64,000 nucleotides of DNA from Archangium gephyra (lineage in GTDB: Bacteria > Myxococcota > Myxococcia > Myxococcales > Myxococcaceae), in the NCBI GenBank assembly GCA_003243425.1, contig QFQP01000017.1, positions 62,001 through 126,000 on the forward strand. Reading direction: 5' to 3'. The position numbers were made by a program, and so were the translations under genes. The first letter of the stretch is position 1. Each line of letters opens with the position of its first letter. The notes beneath the pieces were generated by a model that did not search any database, was not told where the DNA came from, and saw only the letters and a program-made list of their open reading frames with translations. This document shows positions 50,336-59,287 of this stretch, in pieces.

Positions 50336-51928
50336 TCAGGCCGGGAGCGTCAACTCGAAACGGCTGCCCTTCTCGAGGCGCGTGAAGCGCAGCGCGCCCC
50401 CGAGTTGCTCGGCCGCCTTCTGCGTCATCGAGAGACCGAGACCGATGCCCTTGGACTTGGTGGTGAAGAACGGCTCGCCCAGTCGTTTCTCGAAACCGTC
50501 GGGGGCGGTTCCATTGTCGGTGACCCGAATGACGAGCGCGCCGTTCTCTCGCGCCGTCTGTACCTGCACCGCGGGCGACGCGATGTGGCCCATGTCTTTG
50601 GCGGCGACGCTGGCCTCGATGGCGTTGCGCACGAGGTTGTCGACGGCGGTGGTGATGAGCAGCGGATCGCTGGCGATGGTCGCGCCGCTGGAGAGCTCGG
50701 TGGTCACCGACGCTTCGGGCCACTCAGGCAGCGTCGACAACGCGGCCACCGCTTCACCGACCACCACGTCGAGCTCCATCGGCGTGCGGCGCGGTTCGTT
50801 GGGCTTCGAGAACGAGAGCAGCGAGCGCGACAGGTGCTGGAGGCGATCAACCTGACCGGTCACCGTCTTCGTCACCAGCTCGGGGTCTCCACCGACGCGC
50901 AGCAACGACACCGCGGACTTCAGACCGTTGAGCGAGTTCTTCACTTCATGCGCGATGAGGCTCGCCGCGCTGCCCAGGGCGGCCATCTTCTCCTGCTCGG
51001 CGACGTGCACTTCAGCGTCGAGGAACGCGCGCCACGTGCGGCGGAGAAAGAGCACGAACGCGCCGAGGGCGGCGATCTGCACGAGCAACAGAAAGCCGAG
51101 TTGCAGCTCGAGCCGGCGACGAATGGGCGCGATGGACGTCTCTTCCGACTCGAGCGCGAGCACCTGCAACGCCGTGCCGCGAACCGAGAAGGCCTCGGCC
51201 ATCACTTCGTAGCCGTCGATGTTCCACGTCGCGTTTCCCCCGTTGGCCTTGAGCGCTTCGAAGCGGCCATCGAAGCCGACGGCGTGACTCCACGACGGCT
51301 CGGCGATGGGCAGCACCACTTCTTCGTCTGACGAGAGCAGCAGGAGCTGCTCACCTTTCTGACCTGCGCCGTAGAGGAGCTTGTCGGTGCCACGCACCAC
51401 GCCCACCAGCACGCCCATCAACTGCGTACCGTCGTGAACCGGGAGCGCGACCGCGAGTCGAGAGCTGTCGTCGTCGGTGAGCTCGTCGACGGTGGCGCGA
51501 TCGAACGCCAGCACTTCGCGGAACCACGATTCATCGAGAATCGGCGGCACCACGATTTCTGGATCGCTCCAGAGCTGTTCGCCTTCGCGACTGAACAGAA
51601 TGACGCCTTCGGCGAAGAGCGCGCGGTCTTCTTGAACCCCGAGCCGCACCATCGCGTCGTGGCGGAGCAGCTCGACGTAGCCGCGGTCGGCCAGGCGCTG
51701 CATCTCGGCGCGGAGCAGCTCGAAGTAGAGGCCGAGCGAGTCGCTGTACAGGCGGCCCTGGCGGGAGACACGTTCGCGCACCTGACGCCGCGCTTCTTCG
51801 ACGTCGGCCCGGTAGGCGAGCACGGCGGCGAGCGAACCGAGCAAGGCGACGACGATGAGCGCGCCCAGCACCGAGCGCACCGTCTCCAGCGCAGCGCGGC
51901 GGCGAGATGGGAGCGCGGGCTCGGACAT
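50336..51928 (-). CDS. Membrane histidine kinase
   Basis: 530 residues from the ATG at 51928. Two membrane helices (about 19-38 and 277-295) bound a 235-residue periplasmic region that resembles a dCache sensor (VILFSREGEQLWSDPEIVVP, DDDSSRLAVALPVHDGTQLM, GVLVGVVRGTDKLLYGAG). Kinase core: ASLIAHEVKNSLNGLKSAVS with His327, then DNLVRNAIEASVAAKDMG (N box), VTDNGTAPDGF (G1) and GIGLGLSMTQKAAEQLGG (G2). It is encoded directly upstream of the NtrC-type regulator. The stimulus is unknown. Confidence 0.93.
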   Translation of the reverse strand: MSEPALPSRRRAALETVRSVLGALIVVALLGSLAAVLAYRADVEEARRQVRERVSRQGRLYSDSLGLYFELLRAEMQRLADRGYVELLRHDAMVRLGVQEDRALFAEGVILFSREGEQLWSDPEIVVPPILDESWFREVLAFDRATVDELTDDDSSRLAVALPVHDGTQLMGVLVGVVRGTDKLLYGAGQKGEQLLLLSSDEEVVLPIAEPSWSHAVGFDGRFEALKANGGNATWNIDGYEVMAEAFSVRGTALQVLALESEETSIAPIRRRLELQLGFLLLVQIAALGAFVLFLRRTWRAFLDAEVHVAEQEKMAALGSAASLIAHEVKNSLNGLKSAVSLLRVGGDPELVTKTVTGQVDRLQHLSRSLLSFSKPNEPRRTPMELDVVVGEAVAALSTLPEWPEASVTTELSSGATIASDPLLITTAVDNLVRNAIEASVAAKDMGHIASPAVQVQTARENGALVIRVTDNGTAPDGFEKRLGEPFFTTKSKGIGLGLSMTQKAAEQLGGALRFTRLEKGSRFELTLPA

Positions 51929-52341
51929 CGCGGGCACACTACGACGGCGGGAGGCGGTTCTGAATGCGGGTGGGTTCGGAAATGCGGCGATGCCCGTCGA
52001 GAGAACCATCGCTCGCGGCGTTCAGCGCCGCGCCAAGCGTCCCGGTGGCTGTGGACCGAACGAGACCGGGAGAGCCGCGGTCGTTCCGGAGTCTCGATCG
52101 CCGAAATCGGCGCGGTTGAACGACGGCGCGTTTCGCCTGAATGAGGGCGGTGCACGACGGTGGCGAAGCGGCGCGCACGTCACGAGCGTGCCTCGCGACT
52201 TCAGGCAGAATCAGCGCAACTGGCGGCGAGTTCGGGAGCGGAGCCGGCCCGAAACACCCGCCAGAAGGCAGCGCCGGCCCGCATAGAAAGATGAATGGAC
52301 AGCCGTTCAGTGGGTCGCTGTAGGCGCGCACCACACGTGCT
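51929..52341. other. Intergenic region between the two-component pair and the ABC operon
   Basis: About 410 bases. Both flanking genes run leftward, so this contains the kinase promoter and the space after the ABC permease gene is elsewhere. I found no convincing gene, hairpin or repeat beyond short open frames whose translations look random. Confidence 0.4.
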
Positions 52342-53862
52342 TCATCCCCCGCTCAACGCCGCGGCGCCGCCCAACGACAACGCGCTGAAGAGCACGAACG
52401 GCACGCCGACGAGCAACACCCGTCGCAGCGGTCGTAACGCGACGAACCGCTGTTGCGCGACGACGAGCGCGGTCACCAGGACGATGAACATCACTGCGCC
52501 CAGGTACTCACTGCCGCGCCCCTCGTGACTCGCCAGATACGCGGCGCCGATATAGCCACCGATGAACACCATGACCGTCGCGAGCATCACGCCGGTCGCG
52601 ATCAACGACGACATCGCGAGCGACACCGCGGCTCCGCTCAGTTCAATGGAAACCGCGAGGGCCAGCGCCCAGATGACGACCATCTCCATCGCCCACGCCG
52701 GAACGGCGGACCACTGCATCGAGCCCAACGACATCAACAGCGCGACCGGCGCGACGATGTTGCTCACCGCCATCACCCCCAACGACACCAACGCCTTCTC
52801 ACGGAACACGCGCGCGCGTGGCACCAGCGACAGACGCAGCTCCAACGTTCCAGTGCGTCGCGCTTCGGCGAACGCCTGCGCGGGGCTCAACGCAGCCGCT
52901 GCGGCCGACAAGAAGAACAACATGCCGACCTGCAGCTCGCGGTGCCCCGACAACGCCACGGCCACTGTGAGAGCCAGAACGCCGAGCAGGACCGATTCAC
53001 GCTGCTCTCGCAGTTCCGCGCCCAGCAACGGTGCCAGTCGACGTTCAGGCCCACCCACGGAGTTCAAGACCCATGACTCGCCAAAGCCCGGCGCGAACAC
53101 GCCACGCCGCACCGCACGCGGCACCAACGCGAGCATCGTCACTCCGTAGAACCCGAGCACGACCACACCGAGCATCGACTCGAACAACGCGAACGGCAGC
53201 ACGAGGAGAATCGGCACCACCACGGTCAGCCCCAGCGACGACACGTCCTTCTTCGCGAAGAAGAACCACGGCAACGCGGTGGCCAACGCGATGACGTGAC
53301 CTGCAAGCGCGTACGACCGTTCGTTTCCCGGCGACAACGCGACCTGCGTGAAGGAGGTCACGATGACGAGCGCGCTCAACGCGAACTTCTCGCCAATCAC
53401 CTGGCCAGCACGCGGGCTGGTCATCAAGGCTGGCAACGTGCCGCGCTCCGCTTCCCAGGTCAGCGGCACCAGAATCACCGCGCTGGGCAACACCAACGAC
53501 AGCACCTGACTGACGACCATCACGAGTGCTGAAGCCGCGGGAAACACACTCGGCAACACCATGCCGAAGCCGGTCGCCAGCAAGAGCACCACGCCCACCG
53601 GCAGCATCAAACGCAACTCGGTGCGCAATCGCACCGCACGCGGCGAGTTCGCGATTTCCGCCCACACGACGAGCAGCAACAACGGCAGCACCGGTGCCAG
53701 CGCGCCAAGCCAGCGCCGGGTGTCGTGAGTACCGGACCGCAGCTCCGCGAGCATGAGCACGTTCACCGGCAGCAAGATCAGCAACCACCACGCGCGCGCC
53801 GAGAACTTCAGCGAGACCGGCGGGCTCATCGTCATCACGTTCATGTCGAGACTCCGGTTCAC
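52342..53862 (-). CDS. ABC-2-type membrane permease
   Basis: 506 residues with about a dozen hydrophobic helices; two halves of six are visible (LLILLPVNVLMLAEL to LALATALPWFFFA, and VLLGVLALTVAVALSG to VLFSALSLGGAAALS). An ABC-2-like LTWEAERGTLPALMTSPRAG loop lies in the first half and EARRTGTLELRLSLVPRARV repeats it in the second. The start (ATG at 53862) overlaps the ATPase stop by 4 bases. Partner of the interrupted ATPase in a YtrA-type operon; such systems often export peptides or respond to cell-envelope stress. Confidence 0.82.
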   Translation of the reverse strand: MNRSLDMNVMTMSPPVSLKFSARAWWLLILLPVNVLMLAELRSGTHDTRRWLGALAPVLPLLLLVVWAEIANSPRAVRLRTELRLMLPVGVVLLLATGFGMVLPSVFPAASALVMVVSQVLSLVLPSAVILVPLTWEAERGTLPALMTSPRAGQVIGEKFALSALVIVTSFTQVALSPGNERSYALAGHVIALATALPWFFFAKKDVSSLGLTVVVPILLVLPFALFESMLGVVVLGFYGVTMLALVPRAVRRGVFAPGFGESWVLNSVGGPERRLAPLLGAELREQRESVLLGVLALTVAVALSGHRELQVGMLFFLSAAAAALSPAQAFAEARRTGTLELRLSLVPRARVFREKALVSLGVMAVSNIVAPVALLMSLGSMQWSAVPAWAMEMVVIWALALAVSIELSGAAVSLAMSSLIATGVMLATVMVFIGGYIGAAYLASHEGRGSEYLGAVMFIVLVTALVVAQQRFVALRPLRRVLLVGVPFVLFSALSLGGAAALSGG

Positions 53863-54743
53863 GCGGCGAGGAGGAAGATGTCTTCGAGTGACAACGCGCT
53901 GACATCGACGCGCACGGCACCCTGCTGCGTGAGCCAGCCTTCGGCCGCGGCAGCATCGGCATCGACCACGAACTCGAGCATGCGACCCTCGCGGCTCAAC
54001 GGCTTCACGGTCTTCATCGGCACGCGTTCGGGCGCTTCACCGTCGAACCACGCGCGCAGCCTGCGGTACCGCGAACGCGCTTCATCGGCTTCGGTCGTCA
54101 GCACCGCGCGGCCGCCGCTCATCACCGTGAAGCCGTCGACCACGCCTTCGAACTCGGAGATGAGATGCGTAGAGAGGAGAATCGTCTTCTTCTGCGGCGC
54201 TCGCTCCTGGAACACGCCGATGACCGCTTCGATGAACTGCCGGCGGACGAGGGGGTCGAGGCCCGACGTGGGCTCGTCGAGGATCAACAACTCCGGATCC
54301 GCGGCGATGGCGCAGATCAACGCGAGCTGTGTTCTCTGCCCCTTCGACAGCGTGCCCGCCGGCGCGTCGACGTCGAGCCCGAAGCGCGCGCGCAGCTGCT
54401 ACTCGACCTCCACGTCCCACCGGGTGCGCAGCGCCGCGTGGTACGCGAGCACCTCACCGACGCGCATCCACGCATGGAAGCCGGGCGAATCAGGCACCCA
54501 GGCGATGCGCGACTTCACCTCTGCTTCGTGGGTGCGCGGGTCGAGCCCGAACAACTTCACCGAGCCACCGTCGGCCTTCACCAGGCCCAGCAGCGCGCGC
54601 AGCGTCGACGTCTTGCCCGCGCCGTTGCGACCGAACAACGCGTGACACGTTCCCGGCTGAACCGTGAACGACAGCGACTTCACCGCGTCACCGCGCGAAT
54701 AGCGGATGATGAGGTCCTTCACGTCGATGGCTGGCGTGGTCAC
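53859..54743 (-). pseudogene. ABC transporter ATPase with an in-frame amber codon
   Basis: One reading frame of 295 codons from the GTG at 54743 to 53859, interrupted by a TAG at codon 115 (54401-54399). Before it: HALFGRNGAGKTSTLRALLG (Walker A), then LFGLDPRTHEAEVKSRIAWV and PDSPGFHAWMRVGEVLAY. After it: FGLDVDAPAGTLSKGQRTQL (signature LSKGQ), LLILDEPTSGLDPLVRRQF (Walker B and D loop) and LLSTHLISEFEGVVDGF (H loop). All motifs are intact, so one substitution of CAG or GAG to TAG would explain it. GntR upstream by 3 bases, permease overlapping downstream. Confidence 0.85.
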
Positions 54744-54746
54744 GAC

Positions 54747-55148
54747 TCAGGCTCCTTTGGTCTGGCGGCTGCGGTTGAAGTGTCGAAGCCGGTCGTCGAG
54801 CAGGTCTCGCAACGCGTCGTCACCGACTTGAAGGTGGTGCGCTTCGACGATGAGCGCGTCGACGGTCTGCGCGAGGCGCTCGTTGCGGACCGCCTTCCGC
54901 AACGGCGTGACCGACGCAGTGACGAAGCAGCCCGAGCCCTGCCGATTCTCGATGACGCCGGCGGCCTCGAGCTCGGCCCAGGCTTTGGCGATGGTGTTGC
55001 GGTTGACCTTCAGCTCTTCCGCGAGCGCGCGCACCGACGGCAGCTGATCACCGTCGCGCAGCGTGCCGGCCGCGATGGCCGACTTCGCCTGTTGCACGAG
55101 CTGCAGATAGACCGGAACGCCCGAGTGGTAGTCGACGTGCCAACGCAT
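54747..55148 (-). CDS. GntR-family regulator, YtrA subfamily
   Basis: 133 residues, the short length of YtrA-type GntR proteins. Winged HTH: VPVYLQLVQQAKSAIAAGTL, then GDQLPSVRALAEELKVNRNT, IAKAWAELEAAGVIENRQGS and GCFV. The C-terminal 60 residues are a small helical dimer domain (LRDLLDDRLRHFNRSR). It heads an operon with the ABC ATPase and permease. A perfect palindrome lies 12 bases upstream of its ATG (55160-55183), suggesting self-regulation. Confidence 0.93.
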   Translation of the reverse strand: MRWHVDYHSGVPVYLQLVQQAKSAIAAGTLRDGDQLPSVRALAEELKVNRNTIAKAWAELEAAGVIENRQGSGCFVTASVTPLRKAVRNERLAQTVDALIVEAHHLQVGDDALRDLLDDRLRHFNRSRQTKGA

Positions 55149-55159
55149 CGCCGCCAGAC

Positions 55160-55183
55160 ACTGTCATAGGCCACTATGACAGT
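55160..55183. promoter_or_regulatory. Perfect 10-bp inverted repeat, candidate GntR/YtrA operator
   Basis: ACTGTCATAG-gcca-CTATGACAGT sits between the GntR start codon (55148) and the upstream gene's stop (55183). It is a perfect palindrome with a 4-base spacer, the form of a GntR dimer site. It should lie over the promoter or leader of the operon. Confidence 0.8.
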
Positions 55184-56544
55184 CAAACACCCCGCCAGCG
55201 CCACGTGCCGCGCCCCAACGCCGCCACCGCGAGGGCCGCCGCGCCGATGACGAGGAAGTAGTAGTTGGCGAAGGCCTGTTTGCTGGTGGCGAAGAACGCC
55301 AGGTAGGTGACGGTCACCGCGATGAGGAAGCCCGCGCTCCCACGCGGCAGCCTCCACAACGAGAGCCCCAGCACCGCGGTCGCGGCGACGAAGGCCCACC
55401 ACGAGGCCGGCGCGTGCCCCGTGACGCGCGCGAGCTTCGCCATCACGCTCAACGAGTCGTCGCGGAAGGGCTGCAGCGTCTGCAGCTCGACCACCGAGAA
55501 CCAGAACTCACCGGGGTTCCAGAGCACGAACGGCAGGGTGACGAGCACCGCAGGCACGGCGGCCTTCGCGAGGAAGATGAGCGCGCCCTTCACGTTGCGC
55601 TGTTCATCGGTCAGCAGCAGCCACGCGAGCGGCAGCATGAACACCGTGTACTGCTTCGCGGCGAGCAAGAGCCCGAAGACCCATGGCGTGAGCGAAGGCC
55701 TCTTCTCGTGGGTGAGCACCACGGCCGCGAGCAACGCGACCACGAGCGGCTCTGTCCACCCCTGTTCGAGCACGAAGAACACGCGCGGCGAGAAGAGCAG
55801 CAGCGCGCCGGCCAGCACCGCGTTGCGACCGGGCCGCAGCCACATCGCCACGCCGGCGGTGAAGACCACCGCGAACAACTGCGTGTAGCGGTAGTCGCCG
55901 AACACCAGCTGCGAGGGCGTCGTCAGCAGCAGGCTCCACGGGAGGTACGGGAAGCCGAACTGCAGCACGCCGTTCACCGAGAGCCCGTCGCCGTACAGCG
56001 CGCGCGCGTCGTACTGGGCGCGACCGGAATAGATGTCGCGAAAGCGAAGCGCGTACGGGTTCTGGCCATGCATCAGCGCGTCGGCGCTCTCGGTCTGAAA
56101 CACGAACACGTCGATGTCGGGCGCTGGCGAGACGTGAAAGAGCCACACGCCGAGCAGCAGGAAGACGCCGCTGACGATGAACGGCGTCGCGCGTTGCTGC
56201 CGGTCACCGCTCACCTGACCGACAAGGAAGGTCACCGCCATCACCACGATGCCCGCGAAGAACGGCACCAGCGAGCCGCTGACGTTGGCGCCGGGTGAAC
56301 GGAAGAACTGCTGCACGACTTCCCAGAGCACCGCGACGATGACGAGGAAGCCCTGAATCGTGGCGAACACCTCGGGCGCGATGCGCCGCGCGCCCCACAA
56401 CGTCACCGCGCCCGCCAACAACGCCACGAGGAGCCAACGGAACGCGCCGGGCTCGAGGCGGCCGTCAGAGGATTGCAACGCCTGACCCAGCGCGAAGCAG
56501 ATGATGGTCAGCAGACAGGCGACGGCCGTAGCGGGTCGGTTCAT
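55183..56544 (-). CDS. Polytopic membrane glycosyltransferase-like protein (GT87/DUF2029 type)
   Basis: 453 residues from the ATG at 56544. About eleven membrane helices. Between the first two is a loop with VSPAPDIDVFVFQTESADAL and MHGQNPYALRFRDIYSGRAQ, an Asp-rich catalytic-loop pattern found in DPM/polyprenyl-phosphate-sugar-dependent GT-C enzymes. LFSPRVFFVLEQGWTEPLVV and LLAAKQYTVFMLPLAWLLLT are the typical GT87 loops. It uses a lipid-linked sugar donor on the periplasmic side (family inference). Its start overlaps the upstream GT gene by 4 bases; its stop lies at the edge of the GntR operator. Confidence 0.8.
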   Translation of the reverse strand: MNRPATAVACLLTIICFALGQALQSSDGRLEPGAFRWLLVALLAGAVTLWGARRIAPEVFATIQGFLVIVAVLWEVVQQFFRSPGANVSGSLVPFFAGIVVMAVTFLVGQVSGDRQQRATPFIVSGVFLLLGVWLFHVSPAPDIDVFVFQTESADALMHGQNPYALRFRDIYSGRAQYDARALYGDGLSVNGVLQFGFPYLPWSLLLTTPSQLVFGDYRYTQLFAVVFTAGVAMWLRPGRNAVLAGALLLFSPRVFFVLEQGWTEPLVVALLAAVVLTHEKRPSLTPWVFGLLLAAKQYTVFMLPLAWLLLTDEQRNVKGALIFLAKAAVPAVLVTLPFVLWNPGEFWFSVVELQTLQPFRDDSLSVMAKLARVTGHAPASWWAFVAATAVLGLSLWRLPRGSAGFLIAVTVTYLAFFATSKQAFANYYFLVIGAAALAVAALGRGTWRWRGV

Positions 56545-57716
56545 GGCGCGGCGGCCCTCGAAAAACGGCGCCTGAGAATCGCGGCGACGAGCTGCAACAA
56601 CAGCACCCACGCCAGAAAACCGAGCAGCGGCGCGGGGTGTGGGTAGCGCGTCCGGAAGCCGGACTCCCACGGGAAGGTGCTTTCCATGAACACGAAGTAC
56701 GGCACGAAGATGAAGAGGCCCGCCACGGTGGTCCACGCCCAGCCCCAGCGCAGGCTGACCGCGAACAGAATCGGGCAGAGCAGCACCGTGTACTGAACGC
56801 CGAACCCCGGCGTGAGCACGAGGAACAAGGTCAGCGCCAGCAGCACGCTCACGAAGACGTCGACGCGCGCCCGGCGGGCCCAGACCGCAGCGCCGCCGAT
56901 GGCGAACACGAGGAGCACCTTCGAGTACTGAACGTAGAGCGCGATGGTCTCGGGCATCACCGAGCCCAGCCGGCGCGTTTCGCTCGACAGCAACATGATG
57001 CCCACCACGCCCCAGTGTTCGAGGTTGGGCGTGTACGACAACACGTTCTTCGCGAACTGAGCGGGGATCAGCAGCAGCACCGGCACGAACGGCAACACGC
57101 CGACCGCCAGGCCGGCCACGAAGCGCGTGAAGGTCTTCCAGTCACGGCACGCCGCGAAGAAGGCGGGGATCGCAAACACCGGAATGAGCTTCACGTTGAT
57201 GGCGAGCGCGAGCGCGAGACCGGCGGGCAGCGGTCTTCCACCCGCGAACAGGAACGCCGCGAGCAAGACCAGCATTGCGTACACGCAGTCGGTGTTGCCG
57301 TGGAAGGCAGAGACCAGAATCGCGCAGAGGCCGAGGCTGTAGGCGGCGACGACCTTCCACGCGCGCTCGCTGCCGGCCTTCTGTTTCCACACGAGCCACA
57401 AGATGCGCGCGGTCGCGAACTCTGCAGCGAGACCGGCAGCCTTGAGCGCGATGGCGAAGCGCAGGCCGGTGAGGTTCGAGACCCACCAGCACAGCGCCAC
57501 CCATAGACCCGCGAGCGGAGGATGGTTGAAGACCGGCACGGGCGCCGCCGGCCCGCCATCGAGCACGAGGTAGGTCTGCACCAGCCCGTGTTCGGCGATG
57601 TGCTGACCGAACACCTCCCAGATGCGCACGTCGTTGGAGCCGATGGTCAGCGCCATCAAAACCACTCGGACCACGGCGCCCGCCGCAGCGAGCCACACCC
57701 ACCGTCGTTGGTTCAC
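56541..57716 (-). CDS. Polytopic membrane glycosyltransferase-like protein, GT87/DUF2029 type
   Basis: 391 residues with about ten membrane helices. VVLMALTIGSNDVRIWEVFG, then HIAEHGLVQTYLVLDGG holds the first-loop Asp (SNDVRIW) of the GT-C fold. FNHPPLAGLWVALCWWVSNL, then AFHGNTDCVYAMLVLLAAFL and LALAINVKLIPVFAIPAFF follow the usual GT87 order. It is probably a lipid-linked sugar transferase. It overlaps the GT2-methyltransferase gene by 4 bases and the next GT by 4 bases, so the four-gene run is one operon. Confidence 0.85.
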   Translation of the reverse strand: MNQRRWVWLAAAGAVVRVVLMALTIGSNDVRIWEVFGQHIAEHGLVQTYLVLDGGPAAPVPVFNHPPLAGLWVALCWWVSNLTGLRFAIALKAAGLAAEFATARILWLVWKQKAGSERAWKVVAAYSLGLCAILVSAFHGNTDCVYAMLVLLAAFLFAGGRPLPAGLALALAINVKLIPVFAIPAFFAACRDWKTFTRFVAGLAVGVLPFVPVLLLIPAQFAKNVLSYTPNLEHWGVVGIMLLSSETRRLGSVMPETIALYVQYSKVLLVFAIGGAAVWARRARVDVFVSVLLALTLFLVLTPGFGVQYTVLLCPILFAVSLRWGWAWTTVAGLFIFVPYFVFMESTFPWESGFRTRYPHPAPLLGFLAWVLLLQLVAAILRRRFSRAAAP

Positions 57717-59248
57717 CGCGCCGAGGACTTCTTGGCCGCTTCGAGCACGAACTGAACGTCGGGCGTCGACTCGGCGACGATCATGATCTGGTACGAGAAG
57801 AGCGTCTTCGACACGCGAATGGCGGCAGCGTTGAGCGCCGTGAGACCGCGGCCGAGCACGTTGTCACCCACCGCACGCGGGAACGGCGCCGGCACGCCGC
57901 GCACTTCTTTGACCCGGAAGCCCGCGTCTTTGAGCAGCTGCTCGATGCTGCGGAAGGTGAACAGCCGCGTGTGCGTGCGGTCGAGGATGCCGGCCTTGCC
58001 GTAGTTGAACTGACCGGCGAGCAGCATCAACCGCTGCACCGCGAAGGCGACGTTGGGCGTGGTGAGCACCAGCGTCTTGGGCTCGAAGGTGAACTGGCGG
58101 CGCAGCCCTTCGACGAACGCCTCGGGGTTCTTCAGGTGCTCGATGACGTCGAGCAGCAGCAGGTAGCGGTAGCCCGACACGTCGACGTCGAGCCCTTCGT
58201 CGAGGTCACGCACGAACACCTTCACCTCGGGGTCGGCGTTGCGCGGCTCGAACTGGTCGACCACCGCGACCTTGCAGTGCTTGTTCTTGAACGCCTGCGC
58301 GATGCCACCGGGGCCACCGCCGATGTCGAGCACCGACTCGCCACCGGGCACCGCGTCGAGCGCGTATTGATGACTCGAGGGGTACCCGAGCTTGAGCTCG
58401 TAGTGCGCGTTGTCGACCACGCGCTTGTCGAAGCGGCGCTGGTACAGCAGACCGCTGCGGTGCAGTGAGTTCTGCACGGTCGCGATCATCACGTCCTTCG
58501 CGTACTTCATGCCGTTCACGCGGCTGATCTCGTCGCCGTAGTACGTGGGGATCGGCAGCTCCTTGATGCGCAGCTTCGCGTTCAGGAACTGAATGATGAT
58601 CTCGGTATCGAAGTGGAAGTCGTTCGAGTTGAGGTCGAACGGAAGCTGACGGAGCGCGCGGCAGGAATACACGCGGTAGCCGGAGTGGAACTCCGAGAGC
58701 TTCGAGCCCAGCAGCGCGTTCTGCGCGGTGGTGAGGATCTTGTTCCCCACGTACTTGTAGAGCGGCATGCCGCCCTTGAGCGCCCCGAAGCGCGTCATCA
58801 TGCGGCTGCCGAACACCGCGTCGGCTTCACCACTGACCAGCGGCGCGATGAGGTTGGGCAGCTGCTCGGGCGCGTACTGCCCGTCGCCGTGCACCATGGC
58901 GACGAAGTCGAAGCCCTTCTTCACCGCGTACGAGTAGCCGACCTTCTGGTTGCCGCCGTAGCCCTGGTTGAACTCGTTGCGCAGCACCGTGATGTGAATC
59001 GACCGGTTCTCATCGCGGTATTCGCGGCCGATGTCCGCGGTGCGGTCACTCGACGCGTCGTCGACGACCAGAATCTCGCAGTCGAACTCGCTGAGGAACG
59101 AACGTGGAATGCGGTCGAGCACCGAGCGCAGCGTGGCTTCGGCCTGGTAGGCGATGACGAAGATGCAGACCTTCGTCTTCGCCTTCGTGCCGGGGTTCAC
59201 TTCGCCGTCGTGGCGGGGCTTCGGGGCGTCCTGGAGGTCGGTGCGCAC
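57713..59248 (-). CDS. GT2 glycosyltransferase fused to a SAM methyltransferase
   Basis: 511 residues. N-terminal GT2 of the dolichol/undecaprenyl-phosphate-sugar synthase type: VCIFVIAYQAEATLRSVLDR, ILVVDDASSDRTADIGREYR, NQGYGGNQKVGYSYAVKKGF, DFVAMVHGDGQYAPEQLPNL (D-x-D-like GDGQY) and HSGYRVYSCRALRQLPFD. From residue about 295 a class I methyltransferase: ESVLDIGGGPGGIAQAFKNK (motif I), VVDQFEPRNADPEVKVF and LLLLDVIEHLKNPEAFVEGL, then VLTTPNVAFAVQRL. Such fusions are known for polyprenyl-glycan modification. It lies between an ABC exporter and two GT-C enzymes. Confidence 0.92.
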   Translation of the reverse strand: MRTDLQDAPKPRHDGEVNPGTKAKTKVCIFVIAYQAEATLRSVLDRIPRSFLSEFDCEILVVDDASSDRTADIGREYRDENRSIHITVLRNEFNQGYGGNQKVGYSYAVKKGFDFVAMVHGDGQYAPEQLPNLIAPLVSGEADAVFGSRMMTRFGALKGGMPLYKYVGNKILTTAQNALLGSKLSEFHSGYRVYSCRALRQLPFDLNSNDFHFDTEIIIQFLNAKLRIKELPIPTYYGDEISRVNGMKYAKDVMIATVQNSLHRSGLLYQRRFDKRVVDNAHYELKLGYPSSHQYALDAVPGGESVLDIGGGPGGIAQAFKNKHCKVAVVDQFEPRNADPEVKVFVRDLDEGLDVDVSGYRYLLLLDVIEHLKNPEAFVEGLRRQFTFEPKTLVLTTPNVAFAVQRLMLLAGQFNYGKAGILDRTHTRLFTFRSIEQLLKDAGFRVKEVRGVPAPFPRAVGDNVLGRGLTALNAAAIRVSKTLFSYQIMIVAESTPDVQFVLEAAKKSSAR

Positions 59249-59287
59249 GAGCGGAGCGTGTAGCCGTTCGAGCCCGGCCCGGCAAAC

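Noticed and set aside
49012..50385. Long plus-strand open frame over the NtrC regulator
   Set aside because: It is the antisense shadow of the NtrC gene: its composition is Arg/Gln-rich and has no domain, while the minus strand has all AAA+ motifs.
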